Shown here piece after piece: positions 1 through 9,059 of a stretch of 64,000 nt of DNA. The notes below the pieces were generated by a model. That model did no database searches, was not told the DNA's origin, and worked only from the letters and a program-made list of their open reading frames with translations. The position numbers were made by a program, and so were the translations under genes. The DNA comes from Cristatella mucedo (taxonomy: Eukaryota; Bryozoa; Phylactolaemata; Cristatellidae): contig WPIO01000365.1 of the NCBI GenBank assembly GCA_009760855.2, forward strand, positions 1 to 64,000. The letters run 5' to 3'. The first letter of the stretch is position 1. Every line of letters begins with the position of its first letter.

Positions 1-25
1 TAATATCACAATGGTTGTGAGTACA

Positions 26-32
26 AGGGTTA
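26..32. repeat. Left target-site duplication of the L2-like insertion
   Basis: The 7-mer AGGGTTA ends just before the (TAA)n tail of the L2-like element and is repeated exactly at 1583-1589, at the 5'-truncated end of the same element. Reading the minus strand across the duplication restores the frame of the interrupted major capsid gene, which supports a true target-site duplication. Confidence 0.75.
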
Positions 33-64
33 ATAATAATAATAATAATAATATTGCACTTGAT

Positions 65-104
65 AAAGCGCCCTCAGAGAACTTAATCTCTTTCTAGGCG
101 CTTT
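65..104 (-). other. 3'-terminal stem-loop of the L2-like family
   Basis: Eight-base arms AAAGCGCC (65-72) and GGCGCTTT (97-104) pair around an inner AGAGA/TCTCT stem. The same hairpin is recognisable just before the tail of the copies near 45.0, 56.0, 60.5, 61.5 and 63.0 kb. In this LINE group the 3' end is what the reverse transcriptase recognises, so the stem-loop is the likely recognition site (inference). Confidence 0.6.
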
Positions 105-269
105 ACATTTGCTGCAAAGTGATACGCAATAGAATAGTAAGTAAAATCATGCTTGAAAAACAAACAAAATGAATAACATGGTTAGGGGTTACATGCACTG
201 GGTCAGCATGCAAATGTGGTTAGTGGCAGCATGAACAGTGTCAGCACGCATAAGCACATCGAGGACGAA

Positions 270-1582
270 TCACAAGGACCCACTAAATGCTGTCCTAAAT
301 AGGTATGTTTTTAAGTTTCTTTTAAATGTGGTCAGGTCAGGGGATGTTCTGATGCAGGTCGGGAGGGAGTTCCAGGCTGTGGGAGCATACGAGCTAAATG
401 CACGGTCTCCAAAGGATTTAAGGTTTGTACGAGGTATTTCTAGACTGTTGAATTTCGAAAAGCGAGTGGTACGATGCTTTGCCTGATGGGGTAGTATCTC
501 TGAAAGATAGGCTGAAGCCATAGAATGAAGAGACCTAAAAGTGAGCGACAAAACCTTGAAGTCAATCCGTTGCTTGACTGGTAACCAGTGCAGGTCGGCG
601 AGAAGTGGAGTAATGTGGCAACTGCGACGCTCACGACAGACAAGCCTAGCTGCAGAGTTTTGCACCAGCTGCAATTGCCTGATCGCACATGCTGGTAGGC
701 CAGTAAGCAGTGAGTTGCAGAAGTCGAGACGAGATGTCACGAATGCATGGACCAACTTGGACGTGGTATCCTTATCTAAACAAGCCCTAATTTTAGCAAT
801 GTTATGAAGCTGAAAATAGGCGGATTTGACTGTGGAGCTGATGTGGTCGTCTAACGAGAGGTCGCTTTGGAATATGACACCTAGATTTCGAGCTGATGCA
901 ACTGGAGATATGCTGGCAGAGCCAATTTTGAATGTCAGCCTTTCCAATTTCTGAATAACACTAGGTTTGCCCATTACTAGTAAGTTAGTTTTATCATCGT
1001 TTAGTTTTAGAAAATTTGCTGCCATCCATGATCGGATGTCATCAATGCATGCAGCAAGTGAGTTGAGAGAATTTGAGGTGCTCGAAGGCTGGGAGGGATC
1101 AAAGCAAAGGTACAACTGAGTGTCATCCGCATAGAAGTGAAAGCCTAGATTGTGCTTGGCAATCACATCAGCGAGAGGGAGAGTATAAACGGTGAAAAGG
1201 ACCGGACCTAGCACAGAGCCCTGAGGTACTCCATATTTTAGAGGTACTTCAGATGATCTTTGTCCATTCACGTCAACACTCTGGAGTCTCCCACTGAGAT
1301 AGGACCTGAACCACTGCAGAGCAGTGCCAGTGATGCCCAGGCGAGATGAGAGGCGCTCTGGAAGTACTTTGTGATCGATGGTATCAAAAGCTGCCGAAAG
1401 ATCGAGCAAAACAAGAAGAGACACTCTACCCATGTCTGCATTCCTAAGTAGGTCGTTGTATACCCGAAGCAATGCTGACTCTGTGGAGTGATTAGCTCTA
1501 AAGCCAGACTGGAACTTACTAGCAAGGTGTGAGGTTTCGATATACGAGTTCAGCTGGTCTGCCACGACCCGTTCCACTGTCC
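270..1582 (-). pseudogene. Reverse transcriptase, C-terminal two thirds, jockey/L2-like
   Basis: An open frame of about 436 codons runs from the truncated 5' end to a stop at 270. Motifs in order: LLDLSAAFDTIDH (palm, first Asp, near residue 60), GVPQGSVLGPVLF (near 135), and FYADDTQLY (catalytic YADD, near 170). A long thumb/C-terminal part follows, ending PDLTTFKRNLKTYLF shortly before the stop. It would carry out target-primed reverse transcription of LINE RNA. No apurinic endonuclease is present, so this copy cannot move by itself. The frame is intact apart from truncation. The start codon is not the original one. Jockey-like is the label such ORFs usually get in automated annotation; the tail structure favours the CR1/L2 group. 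Confidence 0.88.
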
Positions 1583-1589
1583 AGGGTTA
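1583..1589. repeat. Right target-site duplication of the L2-like insertion
   Basis: Second copy of AGGGTTA, matching 26-32. It marks where the LINE entered the Polinton major capsid gene. Confidence 0.75.
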
Positions 1590-2656
1590 CCGGTATAACT
1601 ATTGTACTTATTTAAGTTTTGAGCTGCGACGATTAACCACCTAACTGTATCAATGTTATTTTGAACTGATAGAGTTATAGTGAACTTAGTTGCTTGATTA
1701 AAAGATGTTATAGTACCGTTTTCGTAACGACGAACTCTGTAATTTAGTCATATTTTCTTTGATCTTTCACTTGAAATTTCATCAAGTGATCTTTGAATAC
1801 TTTCTTTTGGTGTTACACATAGAATAACAAGACGCATTTTTTTCATTGTGATTTTTAAAGCATTCCAAGTACCATCAGCTGCATTACCAGCAGCTCCTCT
1901 AGTACTCATGATTTTTGCAGCACCAGATGCAGCAGTCACAATCGCATTAAAATCATTTCCACCTATTCTAGTTGGTTCAAGAGTAAAGGGAATATTACAA
2001 AGAATCTTATTCATATCAGCACAAAAACCTGAAATTCGAGATAGAGGAAGTGCAATACTAAAATTTCCAGCTACATCAACAAGGTTTTTTATAATACCTC
2101 TTCTAACAAAAAATCCAATATTTGAGGTAATAGATCCAAATGCATTAGGACTAGTATAAGAATCAGTTAGAACTAGATCATCAATAGAACTAGCTTCATC
2201 CTTTCTCCAATCAGTTGCAGGCCCTTCAGGCCTATTATAATCACTTGGATAACATAATAGTCCCATTAATGTTGAAACACTTCCAACAAATTGCGTAAGA
2301 GAAAGGCTTTCAATTTCTTCTGCCCCAAGACGAACTTTCATACTGTTAAACATCCACGCACCAGCGTTTTTAACTAGTGCTGCAGCAAGAGTTCTTGCGC
2401 GAGCTCCATATGCTCCACCAGCAGCAGTCTGTTCTTGTAACTGACCATCAAGTAAAAAATAACCATCAGATAGGACGTAAGATGCTTGTTGTTCACCAGG
2501 TACAATGAATGAAACTAGTTTATTATCAATACCATTAGTTTGAGTTCCATTAACTTGATAAAACTCTCTAAATTGATAGCCTTAAATTGATAGTTTGTAA
2601 TCAGGAAACTTGGGGTCTCCAAGTTCGAGTATTTTATCGATAGGTGCACTCGCCAT
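1590..2656 (-). pseudogene. Polinton/adintovirus-like major capsid protein, broken
   Basis: One minus-strand frame runs from an ATG at 2656 to the LINE insertion at 1589, about 355 codons. It is interrupted only by an in-frame TAA (2582-2584) and a TGA (1748-1750). After the LINE the same frame continues from position 25 off the left edge. Seen: short segments typical of double-jelly-roll capsid proteins, such as SDGYFLLDGQL early, ALPLSRISGFC in the middle (the start of the second jelly roll), and NNIDTVRWLIVAAQN near the C-terminus. Known: double-jelly-roll capsid proteins of Polintons, adintoviruses and polinton-like viruses have this layout. Neighbours support the call: penton-type proteins upstream, packaging ATPase and adenovirus-type protease in the same cluster. 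The assignment rests on context and weak motifs; a profile search would settle it. Confidence 0.62.
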
Positions 2657-2675
2657 TCTTTCTCTTTATAAAAAG

Positions 2676-3259
2676 CTAAAAATTTATTTTTGAATATATA
2701 AACCATCTCCAATTTTTCCTCATACTTCCACCATAACTATCAAGTTTAGGAGGAACAACAGTTTTCTCTTTTATTACTTTCTCAATTTCTTTATATGTTT
2801 TTTTATCTTTCTCTTTAAGAGTTTGTCAATAGTCTACTTTTGCTTCTTCCATTTTTACTTTTCTTACGTTTTTAGTATTTGGTTTTAAGTTTCTCAAGCA
2901 TTGCACGTTTAATCTTAAACTCCATTTCCTGCATCTTTCTTAACATAATCTTCTTTCTTTCGTTTTTCAAGTTCATATTCTTGTTCTTTCTTTCTTCTAT
3001 CTTCTTCAAGTTTATCATCTATCCCTTTTCTGTTAACAGCCTAATCTCGATCAATCTTTTCTTTTTTAGTTTGTAGTTCAGTAAGTTTCCTTCCTTGATG
3101 CATATCAATTCCTTTGCTGGCGATGTTCATACCGAGACTAGTTAATCCAGTTAAAACAGGTGTTACTCTTCCAACACCATCTATTACTTTGTCTAAAACT
3201 CCAGATCCATAATACTTTCCTCTTATATGTCTATGACCTATCTTTGCATAACCCGCCAT
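2676..3259 (-). pseudogene. Small basic K/E-rich Polinton protein, broken
   Basis: Starts at the ATG at 3259 with a glycine- and basic-rich N-terminus (MAGYAKIGHRH), then a hydrophobic stretch around residues 25-50. After an in-frame TAG at 3041 comes a highly charged lysine/glutamate region that should be helical or coiled-coil. A frameshift near 2930 and further stops follow. The frame ends 19 bases before the capsid ATG at 2656. Polintons often carry a small core- or membrane-associated virion protein next to the capsid gene, possibly like adenovirus pVI or pX, but I see no specific motif, so the function stays open. Confidence 0.4.
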
Positions 3260-3267
3260 TCTCTTTA

Positions 3268-4131
3268 CTACTTTGAAATTTCTATTGTAGCTATAACATC
3301 TTTTATTGTATAAAGTCTGTTTCCATTTTGATCTATTAAAGTAATCCTAAAACTGCCCAGTGACTCTATATCACCCCTTGTTGGTAAGTACACTATTTTT
3401 GTAATATGTAAATAAACTATCTCACCAGGTGCGACGTCTCTCGTATCAATGGTATATAAAGATGAAAATTGTTCTAAAAACTCTTTTCTTTTTTCTATAT
3501 AATTAAGTTCAGGATTAACTATATCACAATCAACGCTTATCCATTCTACATCATTGTTGTTAGAGGATTTCATTTTATTCCATGCAATGTAAGTCCCAGC
3601 CAAGTAGTGTGCTTTTTCATTTTTTTACTTTCTTCTCTTCCATCGCCGTAATCATAATCAAGAGCGTATGTTCCTTGCTCTATTGTATTAAAATCTAGGG
3701 TATCTCTAATGTTATGAATAACATTATACATATCGCTTGCTAGCAAAACAACGTATTGACCTACTACTCTCATAACTATTTTATTACCTTCACCAACACT
3801 AAAAATAATGCCAGTACTATCTCTTTTTGAGGGGTCGAAAAGTGATCCAGCTCGGTCTAGTTCTCTATTTAACGCTGCGACAATTCTAGCACTATCATAA
3901 TAACCAGGAGGAACAGAAACGGAATAGTTACCAGCTGAAAATAATAAGATTAGTTCTAAACCAAAGCATATCGTTTTCGAGAGTATCAATTTTTACAATG
4001 CTTTTATATGTGTAAGTAAATTCCACTCTTCTTAATCCAACTTTTTTATACCCAGATTTGAGACCAAGCATTATTGGAGGATATTTAGTTTTATAATCTG
4101 TGTTAGAAGTCCCTGATAATGTAAACTTCAT
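3268..4131 (-). pseudogene. Minor capsid (penton-type) protein, copy 1, frameshifted
   Basis: Three overlapping open pieces in minus orientation (4131-3928, 3989-3570, 3603-3268) give one protein of about 285 residues broken by two frameshifts, near 3940 and in an A-run near 3625. The piece VSVPPGYYDSARIVAALN is the kind of N-terminal motif seen in single-jelly-roll minor capsid/penton proteins of Polintons and adintoviruses (family knowledge). The C-terminal segment, with LPTRGDIESL and LIDQNGNR, is closely matched in the next gene upstream (4141-5057), so the two are tandem paralogues. It would sit at the capsid vertices. Only 8 bases separate its stop from the next gene, typical of compact virus-like gene clusters. 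Confidence 0.6.
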
Positions 4132-4140
4132 CTTCTATAT

Positions 4141-5057
4141 TTATTTTACTTTGTTAATAGATGTTGTAGATACAACATCTGTAATTGTATTATTCCTATT
4201 TCCATTTTGATCTGTTAAAGTAATTTTATAGCCACTTAATGATTCTATATCACCCCTTGTCGGTAAGAACATTACATTTGTAAAATGTAAATCAACTTTT
4301 TGTCCTGGAAAAATGTCATCAGTGTCAATAATATATAAAGATGAAGATTGTTCTGAAAATCCTTTTCTTTTTTCTATATAATCAGGTTCAGGATTTACTA
4401 AATCAGAGTCAACACTTATCCATTTTGCACCACTATTATCAGGTAACAACATTTTATTCCATGCTTTGTAAGTTCCAGCAAAATACATAGCTTTTTCAAC
4501 TGCTTCATAAGGAGTTCCTCCAACCATGTCACGGTCAAACATTCCTTGTTCATTAGAGTTAAAGCCTAATGTATCTCCAATGCTAAAAAACTCATCCTTT
4601 TTCTTAATAAAGGAATTAGCTCCAAGAAAAACAACGCTATCGCTTCCTACTTGCATAACTATTGTATCATCTGTATCAACACTAAATCTTATTCCGTTTC
4701 CACTTCTTCCAAGAAGCGCTGATGTTGCAGCATCTTTTTTTTAAGTCCTAAAGCTGTTTTTAAAGCAAGAACAATCTTGTTACTGTCATAAGTTCCTGAA
4801 GTTTTAGGAATTGTAGAATCTTTTTCCTTTCCAATATCAATTCCAATATAATGAGGACCACCAACATCTCCAATAGAAAACTTAAACCAAAATCTGTCAT
4901 TTACGCCTCTAAAAACATTTGATATAGCCCTATTTACATAGGTAAACTCTACTTTTCTTAACCCAACTTCGTTGCATCCTGATTTTTCTCCTAAATTAAT
5001 TGGAGGACAAAATGGTTTATAGTCTGAAGATGACGTTCCAGTTAATCATATAGTCAT
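4141..5057 (-). pseudogene. Minor capsid (penton-type) protein, copy 2, frameshifted
   Basis: Paralogue of 3268-4131. Shared features in the same order: an opening LTGTSSSDYK (copy 1 has LSGTSNTDYK), VGLRKVEFTY (copy 1 VGLRRVEFTY), AGTYKAWNKM (copy 1 AGTYIAWNKM), LPTRGDIESL (identical) and TDQNGNR. Breaks: a TGA four codons after the presumed ATG at 5057, and a one-base shift in an A8 run near 4735. The open piece 4656-4141 holds the C-terminal 171 residues. The copies differ at many positions, so this is an old duplication and not an assembly artefact. Role inferred as penton or other minor capsid subunit; specialisation of the two copies is possible but untested. Confidence 0.58.
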
Positions 5058-5633
5058 TTCCTTATATAAGATTTCTATCATATCTATAACAACTGCAATT
5101 TGTTCACCTCCGAAATCTAACACTTTTAAGTTTTGATCAGTAATTTTAATTTTTATATCACCGATAGTTTCAGTTGAAATGTTATGGTATTCAAGTGTGT
5201 TTGGTTCGTATACCATTGTATCCCACTGATAAAAGTCAAAACCAAAACTTCTTACAGCTTGAGTTTCATTTCCGTTTATAAAACTTGTTCCTGGTGCAAT
5301 TAGATTACAATTAACAAGTACAAGTTTTACATCCGCAATACTTACTTGTTTAAACTTATCAGTTGTGGATCCTGTTTGAGTAATATAATTATTAATCCTA
5401 TCACCAATACCAGTATTTAAGTCGTCGCTATCAACGGTATAAATTCCTGGTTCTATCGTTTAAACTTTTAAGTTTTTGTTTCTCTATGAAATAGGAGTAT
5501 TAATACGTAAACTAAGTGGATTTGAATTTCCAATAATATTGAACCCATACCCTTCTTTACATGCTTGACTAATTTTTCTAATAACTTCAACATTTTTAAG
5601 CATCTCTTTCGCAGCATTCAGAAGATCACTCAT
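5046..5633 (-). pseudogene. Third virion-type protein, possible jelly roll, broken
   Basis: A single minus frame from the ATG at 5633 to a TGA at 5046-5048 (about 195 codons) has only two in-frame stops: TAG at 5484-5486 and TAA at 5460-5462. After them comes IEPGIYTVDSDDL, similar in style to the PPGYY motif of the two downstream penton-type proteins. Near the end, GDIKIKITDQNLKVLDFGG resembles the RGDIES...TDQNGN segment of those proteins. I infer a more distant member of the same fold family. Its end overlaps the start of the next gene by a few codons in the same frame. No enzyme motif is visible. Confidence 0.42.
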
Positions 5634-5686
5634 TGCTTTATAACAAATAATAAATTATTTATTTTTGCAACGTATGATTTTGGTGC

Positions 5687-5992
5687 TTATCTAGATCTAG
5701 CTAAATAATCTACAGCAGCACTTATTGAATTTACCACCCCTTTATTTCCAGCAGAAAGCTCTCTTAACCATAAATCAATCTTATTAAATACTTCTTTATC
5801 ACTCTTAACAAACATTGGAACAACTTTTAATCCTTCTCCTGATTTAGGTCGCAGGGATTTTATATAGTCAAGAATATTATGTTGTTTTACACTCCTTTTT
5901 CTCTTCTCTAAATCTGTTTGGATATTCGTAAGAATCTCAAAAATATTATGATCTGTAATTTTCTTTATATCTTCTTTCATTATAGATGACAT
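5687..5992 (-). CDS. Hypothetical 101-residue Polinton protein
   Basis: An intact ORF in the Polinton cluster, starting MSSIMKEDIK and ending YLARSR. It is mixed-charge and probably helical, with no signal peptide or membrane segment. Its ATG overlaps the end of the upstream frame (stop at 5980-5982) by about 13 bases, a spacing typical of the element. I do not recognise the family. It is one of the few genes here with no break. Confidence 0.45.
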   Translation of the reverse strand: MSSIMKEDIKKITDHNIFEILTNIQTDLEKRKRSVKQHNILDYIKSLRPKSGEGLKVVPMFVKSDKEVFNKIDLWLRELSAGNKGVVNSISAAVDYLARSR

Positions 5993-6996
5993 TTTTCCTG
6001 TCTTAGGTCTAATACTAATTTCAAATAATTTTGTCTAGTAACCCACGGTTTTTCTATAATTGTAGGTAAAGTAGCTTCTATAGCAGTTGTAAATTAAGGT
6101 GTGTTAGGTTCTGTAATGGGTTCTATATCACTTGTATTAGGTTCTATAACAGTTACAATCGATAAAACGGTCTTTCTTTTTCTTCCTCTGCTCTTTGGTG
6201 TGGTGGGAATTGTAGTAGGTTCCATACCACTTACAGCAGGTTCCATACCACTTACAGCAGGTTCTATAACACTTACAGCAGGTTCTATACCACTTACAGC
6301 AGGTTCCATAACACTTACAGCAGGTTCTATAACACTTACAGCAGGTTCTATAACACTTACAGTTGGTAAAGTGGTTTTTCTTTTCCTTCCTCTTTTCATT
6401 GGGGTACTGGTGGTAGTTGGTTCTTCAAGTTCTTTTATACTTCCTTTATTCCTCTTTGGAGTTCCGGTAGATGGATTAATGTTAAGACTTTCTGCTACTG
6501 TCTTTTAAACACTATCGAGAATTTCTTTTATTTCTTGATTAGCTGCATTAGTCTTTGCTTGATTTACTCTGGTTATTGCTTTTTTATGTTTTCCTGATGT
6601 AATATCAGCAAATACTTTTTTTAAAACTAAAGAAACATCTTGAGGTGCTTTAGGTTTAACTTCTATTGCCTTTTCAATTAGTTTATTACTCTCCATTTGA
6701 ATTGCAAGTTTAGGTCTCATTACTTCAAGTTTATTAAAATCAACATCACCTTAATCATTTTTTGAATGTTCTAAAGCACGTTCATTTAGTTTATGTTCTA
6801 CTTAATCTCTAGCAACAATTTTGGCTTCTATTCTTGCCATCTCTTCATCGTTGTTAAGTATGGTTGCGGTATTTTACTTATCCAAATTACTAAGAAAGTT
6901 TTCTAAATCAAGTGATTCTTGAACACTTCCTTCGTATTTTATATTTTTACTTTGATACAACTTTCCGTTTATCCTTTCTTTCCTATTAATTATTGA
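5980..6996 (-). pseudogene. Basic AT-hook-like protein with 7-residue repeats, five in-frame TAA
   Basis: One minus-strand frame of about 335 codons is open except for five stops, all TAA, at 6874-6876, 6802-6804, 6751-6753, 6505-6507 and 6094-6096. No frameshift is visible. The middle carries two basic motifs, KRGRKRKT (near 6390) and SRGRKRKT (near 6185), like AT-hooks. Between them lie seven 21-bp repeats encoding 7-residue units ending EPAVS. The N-terminal part is charged and helical (EMARIEAKIVARD); the C-terminal part includes EKPWVTRQNYLKL. A DNA-binding or genome-organising role in the particle is an inference from the basic motifs. No start codon is visible close to the 5' end, just after the ATPase stop. 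Confidence 0.42.
6218..6364 (-). repeat. 21-bp tandem repeat, seven units, inside the AT-hook-like gene
   Basis: Seven units of exactly 21 bases (starts 6218, 6239, 6260, 6281, 6302, 6323, 6344), with single-base differences. Each adds seven codons and keeps the frame. They separate the two basic motifs of the host gene. Confidence 0.9.
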
Positions 6997-7657
6997 AAAT
7001 AGTTATTTGTTGTTTTCCTTCTTCGTCAACGGACCAAAATCTTCCCTCATCTTCAGTTTTAGTTAGGTCTACAACGCAATAACCAAATCTTTACCTTGTA
7101 CTAGAATCAACCCAATCTTTAAATTGTTTCCTATCTATATCACCAACATAAGACTCTCGGATATTCTCAATAACGTTATTGTTTTGTTTGAATATTATAA
7201 TAAAGTTTATATTACTCCTAATCTCTCGTCTAGGTATTTTTGTAAATCCTTGAGCAAGGTAGAATACGTTAATTCTTGTATGCCTTCCTGTAGTAAAATA
7301 ATCTAATATCTTTGTTTGATCTTCACACATAAGATCGTCTAAAACAATAGCATTTCTACCATTCTTTTGTGAATTAACATCTGGCATTTCACCTATTCCA
7401 TTAACTTAAACGTAAGAATGACTACCCTTTGTCATATCTATAAATCTACGATACAGGGGTTGATCTGAACTTGTTGCAATAATAGTACAAACATCATACT
7501 TTAACCTTCCTAAAAATATCCAATTCAATATAAACTGAGATTTACCACTTCCACTTGGACCTAAAACTAATGCTCTAATAGGTACTTTAGGCAATGGTTC
7601 TTGGTGTCCAGTGCTAATATCCTGTCCAAAATTAAAAGGCTTAACCTTCAAAGACAT
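6986..7657 (-). pseudogene. Polinton A32-like genome-packaging ATPase, two in-frame stops
   Basis: A single minus frame of about 223 codons runs from the ATG at 7657 to a TAA at 6986-6988. It is interrupted only by TAA at 7406-7408 and at 7091-7093. Walker A is LGPSGSGKSQF (near residue 34). Walker B is NAIVLDDLM (near residue 98). A polar motif LAQGFTKIPR and the downstream SNINFIIIF segment are as expected for FtsK/HerA-type packaging ATPases of Polintons and adintoviruses. It would pump the element's DNA into the capsid. The length matches the family. It is transcribed divergently from the plus-strand protease cluster, 43 bases away. The strongest single piece of evidence for a Polinton here. 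Confidence 0.88.
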
Positions 7658-7700
7658 TCTATATTAAATTTGTTTATATTTGTATGTGGAGATTTATTTT
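7658..7700. promoter_or_regulatory. Divergent intergenic spacer, likely bidirectional promoter
   Basis: An AT-rich 43-base gap lies between the ATPase ATG (minus, 7657) and the ATG of the plus-strand gene (7701). It is the only divergent junction in the cluster, so promoters for both directions should lie here or overlap the gene starts. No confident TATA box is assigned. Confidence 0.3.
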
Positions 7701-7967
7701 ATGGAGTGTAAAAAGCCAACTAATATAATCCATGAAGAGTATGTTGAAGTAGATAGTACAAAAGGATTAAGAGGAATGGTAAAAAGAAGTTTGTACAATC
7801 TGTAGCAAAAGGAAATCAAAGTTTGTTAGACTAAGAAGTACTACAGCTGCTGTTCCAGTTGCTATAGGTGAAGGATCTCTATCTCAAGGAAGAAGTATTG
7901 GAAGACGAGCAAGTGAACAACAAATAATTAGTGAGATAAAAAGCACGATAGACAAACTAAAAAAAAA
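7701..7967 (+). pseudogene. Small basic Polinton protein upstream of the protease, frameshifted
   Basis: An ATG at 7701 opens 34 codons (to RSLYNL). The reading then shifts at an A-run near 7780 and again before 7813, where a second open piece (KSKFVRLRSTTAAVP onward) runs to a nine-A run at 7958-7966. The inferred product is short, with a K/R-rich part and a glycine/serine stretch (IGEGSLSQGRSIGRR). It could be a separate small virion protein or an N-terminal extension of the protease. No known motif. Confidence 0.35.
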
Positions 7968-8348
7968 GTAAAATCATCAGCTTTGACTGATATAGAAATA
8001 AATAATTATATAAAATAATTAGATAAAAAAAACTTTAGAGATGTCTTTGCAAAAGATGAACTAACAAAACCGTTAGAGAATTAATGTCTTAATTTTAACA
8101 CTGAAAAATCAGACCTTGCGATATATCACTGGGTTGCACTTAGGAAAGAAGGGTCCAAGTGTTTTTACTTTGATTCTTTTGGAGCGCCGCCAATGCCATG
8201 GGTAATAAGTTACTACGGTGATATACCATCTTTTTAAACGTTTCAAGTGCCAAAGTTTGATCAAAAAGATTGTGGAAGAAGGTGTTTAATATTCTTAAAA
8301 CTAATGGAGTTAAGTGATTTTGGAACAACGATGGAATTATTGATTTAA
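7968..8348 (+). pseudogene. Adenovirus-type cysteine protease (Polinton PRO), broken
   Basis: The frame from 7968 to a TAA at 8346-8348 reads as an adenain-like protease with in-frame TAA at 8016, 8082 and 8235. The catalytic triad is in family order: His in YHWVAL (codon 8127-8129), Asp in YFDSFG (8172-8174), Cys in KDCGRRC (8271-8273), with a Gln shortly before the Cys. The N-terminal segment LTDIEINNYIK matches the style of Polinton proteases. It would process virion proteins during maturation. A one-base loss in the poly-A run just before 7968 separates it from upstream coding sequence. Order of triad residues and neighbours make the identity firm; the gene is not functional as read. Confidence 0.85.
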
Positions 8349-8377
8349 TTTATGCAATTTATTTACCTTTTATAGAA

Positions 8378-8895
8378 ATGGAAATCCAAAATAACAAATT
8401 CGTAGTTCTTGAAAACGCTGTCGTTAACATTCCAAAAGAAAAACCAGCTCGAGTTCACATAGAAGAGAAGATTTCTAAAAATTCTAAACGATACTACAAC
8501 ATTTGGCTATACATTACTGAAGATATAATGCCCTCTATTAAAGACATTGTTGAAAGGTCAAGCAAGAAACTTGATTTAAAAAGATATGATTTTAGTAAAA
8601 GATCTACAATTGGAGTTCGAATTGAATTTGGTATCTAGCCAAATATATTCTTAGACCAAAAAATAAACAATTGAAGTTCAGTTCTATTGCTGATGTAGTT
8701 CATAAATTTGGAAGTGACTTTTGTATTACTGGAGTTCTCGATGGTAGTTATGTTACTAAAGACTCTTACAACTCTGAAGAAAGACTTAACATTAGATTGA
8801 AGCATGATCAAGTTTAAGTTTAGGATACTGTCAAACGAGGAGAATTCAATCCTGCTGATTACTATATTAATAATTATATACAACAAAAAAACTAG
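8378..8895 (+). pseudogene. Hypothetical Polinton protein, frameshifted
   Basis: An 86-codon ORF (8378-8638) begins MEIQNNKFVVLENAVVN and has a charged middle (HIEEKISKNSKRYYNIW). The reading continues in another frame from about 8640 (KYILRPKNKQLKFSS) to a TAG at 8893-8895, with TAA and TAG near 8816-8824. About 170 residues in all. No motif recognised. Position beside the protease suggests a Polinton accessory or virion protein. Confidence 0.38.
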
Positions 8896-8965
8896 AGTAG
8901 TTAATTTTTTATATCTATTTTAATTTACAAACTAATGTTGAGGATTGAGTTAGTGATGATAGAAG

Positions 8966-9053
8966 TTTTCCTTTTGCGATATCGGGAAATTGTTTGACAA
9001 CCGAAGGTGAAACCGAGGTTGGAGAAAAAATTGACGATATCGTAAAAGGAAAA
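8966..9053. repeat. 19-bp inverted repeat near the right Polinton edge
   Basis: Left arm 8966-8984 and right arm 9035-9053 are reverse complements with a single mismatch; the arms contain CGATATCG. The loop is 50 bases and holds a smaller CAACC/GGTTG pairing. It lies between the last Polinton gene and the junction with the gypsy element at about 9058. It could be a subterminal replication or packaging signal, or just a hairpin. Confidence 0.6.
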
Positions 9054-9059
9054 ATTCCT

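Larger units (their letters stand above)
33..1582 (-). mobile_element. L2/CR1-like non-LTR retrotransposon, 5'-truncated copy
   Basis: Seen: a reverse transcriptase ORF, a 3' UTR, a short terminal stem-loop (65-104) and a (TAA)n microsatellite tail at the low-coordinate end, in minus orientation, flanked by a perfect 7-bp duplication (26-32 and 1583-1589). Known: L2/CR1/Rex-type LINEs end in a short tandem repeat rather than poly(A) and are usually 5'-truncated. The element starts inside the reverse transcriptase domain, so endonuclease and N-terminal parts are missing. The copy at 44972-45888 is nearly identical over their shared ~900 bp. The unbroken ORF and perfect duplication suggest a fairly recent insertion. 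It lies within the Polinton major capsid gene. The clade name (L2 rather than CR1 or Rex) is tentative. Confidence 0.88.

Noticed and set aside
238-807. ORFs 238-486 and 541-807 plus strand (and the identical pair at 45177-45746)
   Set aside because: Antisense shadows of the L2-like reverse transcriptase; duplicated only because the element is.
6101-6508. Plus-strand 135-codon ORF with hydrophobic repeats
   Set aside because: Antisense of the 21-bp repeat region; the neighbouring genes and basic motifs are on the minus strand.
5980-8348. Alternative genetic code (TAA read as an amino acid) for the Polinton genes
   Set aside because: TAG and TGA also interrupt frames in the same cluster, true frameshifts occur, and the element is cut by other transposons. 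Simple decay in AT-rich DNA is the default; kept only as a check.
8925-9058. C-terminal 45 codons of the gypsy integrase ORF
   Set aside because: The sequence after KAMGIHR is Polinton-side DNA with the inverted repeat; the ORF continues across the junction by chance.
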